Assembly (NCBI RefSeq): GCF_040958095.1
Contig: NC_091195.1
Location: 20,129,679 to 20,193,678, forward strand
Direction: 5' to 3'
Length of the DNA: 64,000 nt
Origin: Procambarus clarkii
Taxonomy: Eukaryota; Arthropoda; Malacostraca; Decapoda; Cambaridae
This document shows positions 57,701 through 64,000 of this stretch, piece after piece. Each line of letters opens with the position of its first letter. Within the stretch, counting starts at the first letter, position 1. The notes below the pieces were generated by a model. The model was not told the DNA's origin. It searched no databases and saw only the letters and a program-made list of their open reading frames with translations. A program made the translations under genes and the position numbers.

Positions 57701-60700
57701 ATTATCGTATGCACTTAAATTTTCCACGTGGTTTCCACAAAAGAAAGTGATGACTGTGTAGCGAGTAGATTATCCCAATAATATACTCGCTCCAAATGCA
57801 TTGTTAATATTCCTGTCAACCTTTGGAGATGAATGAGGTGAGGCGTTGCCCGGGCAACACGGTGAGGTGTTGCCCGAGCAATATAAGCAGCAAGAATAGC
57901 AAACATTAACTAGTCTACTTTCAAGTGTGGTCTAGAGCAGACACTTGCGAGATACTGTACCGACGCTCAGTGCGCTCAACTCACACCAAAGTATCACCGG
58001 TGTACTTCTGTATATTCGACCAAATATATATATAGTATCTTAGTGTCTGTGTTTATTTGTCACCATACTTTACGTAACAATAGAACCGTTACAACTGTGT
58101 TGTCTGTCCTGGACCCTTAAGTCGTGTTGTCGTGTGTGTGGAATGGGATATTCATTTTCATCCGTTTCAAAATTTTGTATCATAAATCATTTATGAAATG
58201 TTCTCATTTTACAGTACTGTATCTAACTTAGCAGTGCTAGTGGCTATGTAAGAATACACTACTGTATTCACCCTCCAGCATATGTACCCCCTTAACAACC
58301 CATTGTATCTTTTTGTATGATTAAATAAATAAATAACTAATTTAGAATATATTCAACAGCTCCAAGTTATCCTCCTTATTTGGTGGGAAAGCGGACAAGT
58401 CTTCCAGCCTTAAGTATGTTGCCCCAAAGCAGCCACGTTCTGATTCTGCCGACTCGACTGGTGGTTCGGGAGCCAAGAACAATAGTTTGACTCCTTCAGG
58501 ACAACAGACTTTAGTACAAACTATGGCTATCATGATGGCAGCTCCAGTACATGCTTATTTATAGTGAGTAAACTAGTGGCATCATACATCTTCTCAATTT
58601 TTTTCCCCACTAATAGTCAAATTATTCTCGGGTACCTGATAACAATAGCTCTATTGTTTGGCATCCCTTAGGTATGGCTTTCCCTAACTTAGCTGTGTCA
58701 TCCCCAACCTTAGTTGTTACAACATCCTGAAGATCAGTTATGACACCTCCCAAAATCAGTTGTTACAACATCTCCAGGATCAGTTGTTACGACATCTCCA
58801 AGATCAGTTGTTACGACATCCCCAAGATCAGTTGTTACGACATCCCCAAGATCAGTTGTTACGACATCCCCAAGATCAGTTGTTACGACATCCCCAAGAT
58901 CAGTTGTTACGACATCCCCAAGATCAGTTGTTACGACATCCCCAAGATCAGTTGTTACGACATCTCCAAGATCAGTTGTTACGACATCCCCAAGATCAGT
59001 TGTTACGACATCCCCAAGATCAGTTGTTACGACATCCCCAAGATCAGTTGTTACGACATCCCCAAGATCAGTTGTTACGACATCCCCAAGATCAGTTGTT
59101 ACGACATCCCCAAGATCAGTTGTTACGACATCCCCAAGATCAGTTGTTACGACATCCCCAAGATCAGTTGTTACGACATCCCCAAGATCAGTTGTTACGA
59201 CATCCCCAAGATCAGTTGTTACGACATCCCCAAGATCAGTTGTTACGACATCCCCAAGATCAGTTGTTACGACATCCCCAAGATCAGTTGTTACGACATC
59301 CCCAAGATCAGTTGTTACGACATCCCCAAGATCAGTTGTTACGACATCCCCAAGATCAGTTGTTACGACATCCCCAAGATTAGTTATGACACCTCCCAAG
59401 ATCAGTTGTTACGACATCCCCAAGATCAGTTATGACACCCAAGATCAGTTATTACGACACCTCCAAGATCAGTTATTACGACACCTCCAAGATCAGTTAT
59501 TACGACACCTCCAAGATCAGTTATTACGACACCTCCAAGATCAGTTATTACGACACCTCCAAGATCAGTTATTACGACACCTCCAAGATCAGTTATTACG
59601 ACACCTCCAAGATCAGTTATTACGACACCTCCAAGATCAGTTATTACGACACCTCCAAGATCAGTTATTACGACACCTCCAAGATCAGTTATTACGACAC
59701 CTCCAAGATCAGTTATTACGACACCTCCAAGATCAGTTATGACATCCCCAAGATCAGTTGTTGCGACATCCCCCTAGATTAAATATTGATATTGAGGCAT
59801 CCAATAGGGAAAGAGATTGATATAATAGTTCTCTGGCCCAATTGTTATGATGACATACTAGCACTAATTGTATTTAATGAATGAGTTGAATTTGCATACC
59901 TGTTATTCTTTCTCTGAAATATAATTTTTATTTTCAGCGTGAATGGTGTGGCACAGTCTCAGGGTCGTGCCATGAGCTGTATTCTAGGAAACTGCCCCGA
60001 AAAAAATTTCCAGTTACTCCTATATCGATCTAAGCAAGACCACCTGACTCGAGCCCGGATACACCAGCAGTTCTTATTTACTGTAAGGGCCTCATGAGGG
60101 GGTATAGTGTTGATACTGTTGTGATGGGAAAGCTATAATGGAATGAAGTTAGTGGAAACGTTTACATCTTTCTTCTCTGATTCTGTGGCTGATTCAGTTC
60201 TGATTCCTGGCTTTCTTGGCTCATATTTTGTCTTCTCCCTTTCCAAAGTATCTGTGGCACAACCTTTCTTTATAGCTCAAAGCTCTCCATTGATTTTTAC
60301 ATGTGGTGCTTCTAGGTCTTGTGTATCTGTATGGGAGGCAGGTGGTAAAACTGTTGGTGTAGTATGTGTGTCATTTCTTGAGGCGTCAACAGGAGGTAGC
60401 CGGGTGGGTCTTCTTTTTCTCGTTTGTTCGCCATCTTTCATTATCGGTTGCCATTCGGATGTTTTTTTCTCTTGGTTCTTTCTTGATCATTGAATGAGGC
60501 CTAATTCTGTCGGCTTGCATTGATTAGCCGTGGCAAAGCCTTCCTTATTGGCGGGTGGAATGGAAGTACCCTTGTTTCCCCTTTCTCCAGCTACCTCGTT
60601 CATTCTTTCCCTAGCAGTCGACTCTTGCTCCTTTGGAACCATCTGGTCACTGAATTGTATCTTGGAGTTTTATCCTTTCACTTTCATTTTTTGTCTCGGG

Positions 60701-61955
60701 TGAGGTTTCGTTTTTCTTTGTAAGCTTCCTATCCAGTCATATGATTAAGGTACACCTTAGGATTTATTTCTCCATCTTTTATTTCCAGTATGAAGGTGTC
60801 AAGGCTGCATTTCTCCCGACTCTTGATTCTGGCAGTGGGATTGGGGAAGCTTTGTGTTCTTCTCCATAAGTTTGGCTTTTTGTTTTATTGGGCGTGGTAA
60901 TAATTTTCTTGGACTTGGTTTGTCATTTTTGTGTTCATCATATGGTCTGACTTGTTTCAGCTGTAATTACCTAAGTGTAGTTACAGGATGAGAGCTACGC
61001 TCGTGGTGTCCCGTCTTCCCAGCACTCTTTGCCATATAACGCTTTGAAACTACTGACAGTCTTGGCCTCCACCACCTTCTCACCTAACTTGTTCCAACTT
61101 TCTACCACTCTGTTTACAAAAGTGAATTTTCTTGTATTTCTCCGGTAACTTTGTTTTGTTAGTTTAAATCTACGACCTCTTGTTCTTGAAGTTCCAGGTC
61201 TCGGGAATTCTTCCCCATTAATTTTATCGAGTCCCGTTACTATCTTTTACATAGTAATCATATCGCCTCTTATGTCTTCTAGCTTCTCGTTTTTGCATAT
61301 TTAATGCCTCTAACCTCTCCTCGTAGCTCTTGTCCTTCAGTTCTGGGAGCCACTTAGTGGCATGTCTTTGCACGTTTTCCATTTTGTTTATGTTATGATT
61401 AAGCTGTGCAGCATTATTTATGCTCCATTTGTACACATAGGGATAGAAATGAGAGCGGGAGAGACAGAAGTGAATACGAGGGAAGAGCATCAAGTGGGTG
61501 GGTAGGAAGTGAATACGAGGGAAGAGGATCAAGTGGGTGGGTAGGAAGTGAATACGAGGGAAGAGGATCAAGTGGGTGGGTAGGAAGTGAATACGAGGGA
61601 AGAGGATCAAGTGGGTGGGTAGGAAGTGAATACGAGGGAAGAGGATCAAGTGGGTGGGTAGGATTGGTAAATTGTTTGCATAACAATAATTTAGATTGTA
61701 TTGCGAGATGGTCATCACTGTATATATTTATTTTTAAGAATGTTTCATAATATTACTTTGTGTTGACATGTCCCTTACTAAAGGAGATACCGCCTTTTCT
61801 TTGTAGCTTTTGTAAAATATTTAGTTACTGAAATGTAACTTATAATTGCTTTTCTACAGATACAGGCAAACAATTACGGAAGTTTTATTGATGATCAACA
61901 CAGGGACTGGTCCATTATGCTCGAAGCTGGACAGTACGTAGACTTTATCACACAG
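51710..61955 (+). CDS. FKBP15: FKBP15 (WAFL), first four exons; continues past the window
   Basis: Exons 51710-51765, 58360-58563, 59938-60082 and 61860-61955; phases match and give the first 167 codons. Start MLFTDAPDDEEEDFSPAA, then SSKLSSLFGGKADKSSSLKY and VAPKQPRSDS, which align with the human start (acidic patch, SP, LxSLFG, APKQP). Residues about 75-167 form the WH1-like domain: AAPVHAYLYVNGVAQSQG, ILGNCPEKNFQLLLYRSKQD, RARIHQQF and DDQHRDWSIMLEAGQYVDF. FKBP15 is an early-endosome and actin-linked protein with a WH1-like domain, an FKBP domain and a long coiled coil; the last two lie beyond 64000. Intron 1 is 6.6 kb and contains several SINEs and a solo LTR. Intron 2 contains the 24-bp minisatellite. 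The 5' flank is Pro/Ala-codon-like and low in complexity. Confidence 0.93.
52110..52290 (-). mobile_element. SINE-B fragments, antisense
   Basis: Two decayed blocks (CTAACTCCCGGGTACCTATT and TCTACCTCCCAGGTATC) correspond to the SINE-B body. Heads missing. Confidence 0.5.
52465..52605 (-). mobile_element. SINE-C, 3' part, antisense, with poly-A
   Basis: A T19 run, then GAGATATATGCAAGAGTTGT and TTCTTGTACAGCCACTAGTA and the core in antisense (CGTTTCGGGCAAGTCC). Matches the end of the complete copy at 56731-57020. Confidence 0.85.
52716..52768 (-). mobile_element. SINE-A, small fragment
   Basis: GATGATTTTGGGGATTAGCA and CCCCGCGGCCGGGG match the SINE-A 3' block in antisense. Very short. Confidence 0.55.
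53030..53213 (-). mobile_element. SINE-B, near-complete copy, antisense
   Basis: The minus strand reads head (GTGAGTCGAGAACG in antisense, B box in GGGATTCGAACCCGG), then AACCATTTCTGTCC and the body to the GACCCTCCCTAGGATG block. Head-to-head with the copy starting at 53219. Confidence 0.8.
53219..53850 (+). mobile_element. SINE-B copy interrupted by a core-motif retroposon
   Basis: Head 53219-53300 (GGTCCCGGTAGTGCAGTAGG, B box in GGGTTCGAATCCCGG). The body resumes at about 53656 (GGTTGGGCACATTTCCTTTC) and runs to a (TAT)n tail near 53870. The break contains an inserted element at 53302-53653, flanked by ATGGTT on both sides. Confidence 0.82.
53302..53653 (-). mobile_element. Core-motif retroposon with (ATT)n tail, nested in SINE-B
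   Basis: On the minus strand: GCCCGAAACGCTTTGCGTAA, TAGTGGCTTTAGGCATTGTA, the tail ACCTAAATAAAG and (ATT)n. About 210 bp upstream of the core belong to the same insertion, so this copy shows more of the element's body than the others. A candidate 6-bp target duplication, ATGGTT, flanks it. Confidence 0.75.
53874..53957 (+). mobile_element. SINE-A fragment with duplicated block
   Basis: GGCCTGGTCGACGACCGGG is followed by a second version, GGCTTGGTCGATGACCGGG, then GCCGCGGGGATGCTAAGCCC. The 3' part of SINE-A only. Confidence 0.7.
54335..54500 (+). repeat. 16-bp minisatellite, about 9-10 imperfect copies
   Basis: Unit GCATTTTCTCCCCGCT. It is preceded by a diverged TGTTTCTACTGTATTT-type series from about 54290. 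Intronic in FKBP15. Confidence 0.9.
54728..54900 (+). mobile_element. SINE-B, diverged copy
   Basis: Head GGTAGTACAGGGGTCTGTGT with a decayed B box (GGTTCAATTCC), then AAATGGTTGGGC and the body block TACCTGGGAGTTAGGCAACT. Confidence 0.7.
55225..55375 (+). mobile_element. SINE-B, 3' part
   Basis: CACCTAATGCTTCTGTTCAC, TAAATAGGTACCTCGGAGTT and AGGGAAGGTCAGTAGTTGCC match the SINE-B body. It abuts the SINE-A copy at 55379. Confidence 0.65.
55379..55627 (+). mobile_element. SINE-A, complete copy, least decayed in the window
   Basis: GAGCCGGTCGGCCGAGCGG head (A box), GGTTCGATCCC B box, GGCGCCGGCGAGAAACAATG, and the full body to CGAAATCATCTCAAGATAAC. Good reference copy for the family. Confidence 0.95.
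55808..55930 (+). mobile_element. tRNA-derived SINE (SINE-D)
   Basis: GAGTAGCTCAGTCGATTAAG (A box) and GGTTCGAATCC (B box) form a 70-nt tRNA-like head, followed by CACGGCCCTTGTGGATTTG, a SINE body start rather than a 3' trailer. The acceptor ends do not pair well, so I do not call a tRNA gene. Confidence 0.7.
56185..56405. mobile_element. Diverged MITE-like palindrome, related to 47036
   Basis: The ends TGTGCAACCACTTATGAAAC against AGGTTCAGTAGGTGGTTTTA, plus AAGATGTACAGG and TAATAAATGTAAA, match the MITE at 47036-47271, with many differences. Confidence 0.6.
56490..56730 (+). mobile_element. SINE-B, near-complete copy
   Basis: GGTCTAGGTAGTACAGTTGG head, GGTTTGTTCTCGACTC, then AATGGTTAGGCACATTTC, TACCTGGGAGTTCGTCAACT and the 3' block GGCTTCCTGTCCCTGAC. 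The B box is eroded. Confidence 0.8.
56731..57020 (+). mobile_element. SINE-C, complete copy with poly-A tail
   Basis: tRNA-like head (TCCATGGTGTAGTGGTAAGA A box; GGGTTCGTATCCTGG B box region), body, then the core GCCCGAAACGCTACGCGTAC and TAGTGGCTGTACAAGAATGT, ending CAACTCTTGTATATATCTC and A21. Directly follows the SINE-B copy. Confidence 0.92.
57190..57598 (-). mobile_element. SINE-C, antisense, split by a core-motif retroposon
   Basis: Antisense SINE-C tail and core (ATTCTTGTACAGCCACTAAC), an insertion at about 57283-57398, then the rest of the antisense body and head (ATCCTCCCCGGCCAGGATAC, GAGTGTCTTACCACTATAC). Confidence 0.8.
57283..57398 (+). mobile_element. Core-motif retroposon 3' end nested in SINE-C, (TTA)n tail
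   Basis: TACTAGTGGCTTTAGGTATT, TGTACTAGCTCTATCTATAA, ATGTATGTACTTTTCTTAAA and (TTA)n. Same family as 43766. Confidence 0.75.
57757..58093 (+). mobile_element. Solo LTR, second copy, in FKBP15 intron 1
   Basis: A 337-bp segment with TG…CA ends and a 4-bp ACTG duplication (57753-57756 and 58094-58097). An ATATAAG promoter-like box lies near 57880. Reverse-complement match to 49972-50306. It ends about 265 bp before FKBP15 exon 2. No internal region; a fossil. Confidence 0.88.
58745..59395 (+). repeat. 24-bp minisatellite array A, about 27 copies, in FKBP15 intron 2
   Basis: Unit GTTGTTACGACATCCCCAAG plus ATCA. Copies are almost identical; a few carry TCTCC instead of TCCCC. Because 24 is a multiple of 3 and the unit lacks stops in several frames, long open frames arise on both strands (8-residue periods such as TDLGDVVT and CYDIPKIS). 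It lies between FKBP15 exons 2 and 3, so it is not coding in that gene. Confidence 0.97.
59430..59745 (+). repeat. 24-bp minisatellite array B, about 13 copies
   Basis: Unit GTTATTACGACACCTCCAAG plus ATCA, homologous to array A with fixed differences at three positions. Copies are essentially identical to each other. The two arrays meet in a short mixed zone at 59385-59435, and array-A-like units return at 59740-59775. Confidence 0.97.
60960..61425 (-). mobile_element. CR1-like LINE, C-terminal and 3' fragment, antisense
   Basis: Minus-strand frames give NVQRHATKWLPELKDKSYEE, RLEALNMQKREARRHKRR, then a broken GTSRTRGRRFKLTKQSYRRN region and VVESWNKLGEKVVEAKTVSS. This is the same domain as the fragment at 1-795 but a different subfamily. 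Dead; intron 3 of FKBP15. Confidence 0.8.
61460..61660 (+). repeat. 39-bp minisatellite, 5 copies
   Basis: Unit of 39 bp containing GAATACGAGGGAAGAGGATC and AAGTGGGTGGGTAGGAAGT. Open in one plus frame as a 13-residue repeat (SEYEGRGSSGWVG). Adjoins the LINE fragment. Confidence 0.95.
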
Positions 61956-62032
61956 GTACTGCATTGCTTTTTCTATTAAGCTTAACCCATTAATCATATT
62001 TGAATCAATTACAGTATGATGCCATATCAATT

Positions 62033-62211
62033 TGACCAGGCCACACACTAGAAGGTGAAGGGACGACGACATTTCGGTCCGTCCTGGACCATTCTCAAGT
62101 CCATCGACTTGAGAATGGTCCAGGACGGACCGAAACGTCGTCGTCCCTTCACCTTCTAGTGTGTGGTCTGGTCAACTTACTTTAGTCACGTTATTGTGAC
62201 TCATCGCCTGC
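62033..62211 (+). repeat. Hairpin retroposon copy D with 14-bp target-site duplication
   Basis: Two nearly perfect complementary arms of about 70 bp: left starts TGACCAGGCCACACACTAG, centre CTCAAGTCCATCGACTTGAG near 62104, right ends CTAGTGTGTGGTCTGGTCAA. A unique 3' end, CACGTTATTGTGACTCATCG, follows. ATGCCATATCAATT flanks the element at 62019-62032 and 62212-62225. In FKBP15 intron 4. Confidence 0.93.
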
Positions 62212-62469
62212 ATGCCATATCAATTATGTTATGATGATGCAAATTCATAAATGCTCAAGCAAAAATGTGAGTACTGTATTCATATATATATATCTATCCC
62301 ATGCATTTAGTATTTACTTCATGTGAAAATGATGAAATGTATTCAGAAATGTTATCGGTCTCACTCTAGTGTTCCCTAAAGCAGGGTCCATTCTGGTTCC
62401 ATGGTCAGGATCCAGCACTCAGGATAAATCAGCATTTTGTACTGCTGCAGCAGGGATCTTTTCACAAGT

Positions 62470-62570
62470 ACTCACCTAATTGTGCTTGCGGGGGTTGAGC
62501 TTTGTCTCTTTGGTCCCGCCTCTCGACTGTCAATCAACTGGTGGACAGATTCTTGAGCCTATCATGGGCT
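62470..62570 (-). repeat. Dispersed repeat, inverse copy of 31440-31645
   Basis: AAGTACTCACCTAATTGTGC, then TGCGGGGGTTGAGC and GGTCCCGCCTCTCGACTGTC match the other copy in reverse. Confidence 0.55.
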
Positions 62571-63116
62571 GTCCGTGCTGAGCCCTACTGGTGCTAGGGA
62601 GACACGGAAAATTCCACTTGCAGCCTGTCGTGATGTCTTGAAGGTTTATTCGTGAACACTCAAAGCCCTTCTGTGTTCTGTTTGGCATCATAGGGATTGC
62701 TATACTATAGGGTTCTCATTAATTACCAGTTTAAACATTTGTGTTTATCCATGGAATTTTGTTTATTTGAGTAAGTGAATATACAAGTTGTATTTGTGCC
62801 TGGAGTGTTTACCTGATTGGTTCTTTCAGCTTGGATTTAGTAGTATATTAGCAGGGGGGATATTCTCCTAATTATCCCAACACATTCACAGCTTCTTGGA
62901 ATTTTCTTTTGAAATGTGGAGATTTGATCACAGGCTATTCAAGCCCCCTCTTAGTTTTAGGGTTAACTTAGGACTAGTGCCTTTACACTTGGGCCTCTTC
63001 TACAAGGGCAATTCAGATTGAGGCCAAGGTTCTGGTGATGTACTAAGCAATGTTTAAAGCCAAAATTCTTGTCCTCCCTTGGGGTTGTTTGTCATTGTGC
63101 AACAATGTTGCACAAA

Positions 63117-63182
63117 TGATGTTGATGTTGATGCAAATGTTGATGCAAATGTTGATGCAAATGTTGATGCAAATGTTGATGC
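63117..63182 (+). repeat. 12-bp minisatellite (GTTGATGCAAAT)n, about 5 copies
   Basis: Short tandem array directly before a core-motif retroposon copy. Intronic in FKBP15. Confidence 0.9.
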
Positions 63183-63335
63183 CCGAAACGCTTTGCTTAT
63201 GCCCGAAACGCTTTGCGTAATAGTGGCTTTAGGCATTGTATGTACTAGCTATACCTATAAGTCAAACATTCCTTGTAAATATTTATTGTATGTATGTACC
63301 TTACCTAAATAAAATTGTATTGTATTGTATTGTAA
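63183..63335 (+). mobile_element. Core-motif retroposon 3' end with (TTGTA)n tail
   Basis: GCCCGAAACGCTTTGC appears twice in tandem, then GTAATAGTGGCTTTAGGCAT, GTATGTACTAGC, ATGTATGTACCTTACCTAAA and a TTGTA repeat tail. Same family as 43766. Confidence 0.78.
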
Positions 63336-63841
63336 TACAAAGATTGGTCAAACTATGCATTATGTAGCTTGAAGGAATGTAGGCATTTGTATTATACCCT
63401 GACAGCCATTCCTTCTGTCTGTTTTTTCTTTCTTTTAGGCTTGTTAGTTTTATCTCGAGTGTGCACAGTCTTCCATGTGTGATTGATGAAGATTAAGCCA
63501 CCCAAGAGGTAGCACTGGCATGAGTAGCCTGTAAATTCCACGTGTGGGGCTTTAACCTTCTTTGAGCCCCTTCTTCACATGGTGCTTGTTGGCTCATTCA
63601 CTGAAATGTCAACTGTGGAGGTTTCTGTGCCTTGCAGGAACCTTTTATTCTATAGAAGGATATGGCCCTTCTGGTCCCTTCAGCTCTGGCCTAGTTGATT
63701 TGTGATGTACAGTATCGGGAACTGAAAGGCCCTGCTTGAACCATGCTTTCGGGGATTTTTACTGCTACCACTACAGCTTTTAAGTGCTTAACTTTCCTTC
63801 CCCTTCCTCTGAGAGTGGGGCCCTGAGAGAAAGGGGTTAAA

Positions 63842-64000
63842 GGCTATCTTGAGGTTATCTTGAGATGATTTCGGGGCTTTAGTATCCCCGCGGCCCGGTC
63901 CTCGGCCAGGCCTCCACCCCCAGGAAGCAGCCTGTGACAGCTGACTAACACCCAGGTACCTATTTTACTGCTAGGTAACAGGGGCATAGGGTGATAGAAA
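63842..64000 (-). mobile_element. SINE-A, antisense, cut by the window edge
   Basis: GAGATGATTTCGGGGCTTTA, CACCCCCAGGAAGCAGCC and TAACAGGGGCATAGGGTGA match SINE-A in reverse. The head would lie beyond 64000. Confidence 0.9.

Noticed and set aside
58745-59745. Possible CRISPR-like array (24-bp repeats)
   Set aside because: Units are directly tandem without variable spacers, and the context is a eukaryotic intron.
58734-59782. Several open frames of 116-231 codons with 8-residue repeats
   Set aside because: They arise on both strands and in several frames from the 24-bp minisatellite inside FKBP15 intron 2. Multiple frames being open at once argues against coding.

Overview
The window is intron-rich metazoan DNA, AT-rich and crowded with retroposons. 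It most likely comes from a decapod crustacean (crayfish or shrimp kin). The taxon is an inference from the protein sequences and from repeat families I associate with decapod genomes; no species can be named from the sequence alone. There are no operons. Three host genes with clear orthologues carry nearly all the host coding sequence.

Layout. 1-2180: pieces of a CR1-like LINE, then the SND1 promoter with a TATA box. 2320-14078 (+): complete SND1/Tudor-SN, 16 exons joining in frame to 891 codons, with one GC-AG intron. 14079-15684: SND1 3' UTR and flank. 15685-23187: two young LINEs with RNase H, a full-length copy inserted inside a 5'-truncated copy, each bounded by its own target-site duplication. 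23188-29288: intergenic, with an old relative of that LINE, a 39-bp minisatellite and SINE pieces. 29289-41123 (-): TTC1, a TPR co-chaperone, six coding exons; it converges on SND1. 41141-51709: the divergent TTC1/FKBP15 intergenic region, holding LINE fragments, a 1.3-kb array of 17-bp units, a roughly 170-bp satellite broken by a solo LTR, and a triplicated 170-bp block just upstream of FKBP15. 51710-64000 (+): the first four exons of FKBP15 (WAFL), which runs off the right edge. Its introns contain many SINEs, a second solo LTR and a large two-part 24-bp minisatellite.

The three host genes have separate jobs: SND1 in RNA metabolism and RISC, TTC1 as an Hsp70/Hsp90 adaptor, FKBP15 in endosome and actin transport. 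Nothing suggests they form one pathway. The most unusual structure is a dispersed, almost perfectly self-complementary hairpin element. It occurs five times, always inside introns. Two copies have 12-14 bp target-site duplications and share a 3' end but differ at the 5' end, as expected of a hairpin RNA copied by LINE machinery. Also notable is a short core motif shared by the 3' parts of several otherwise different SINE-like repeats. I found no CRISPR, no true tRNA or rRNA gene, and no new multi-gene system.
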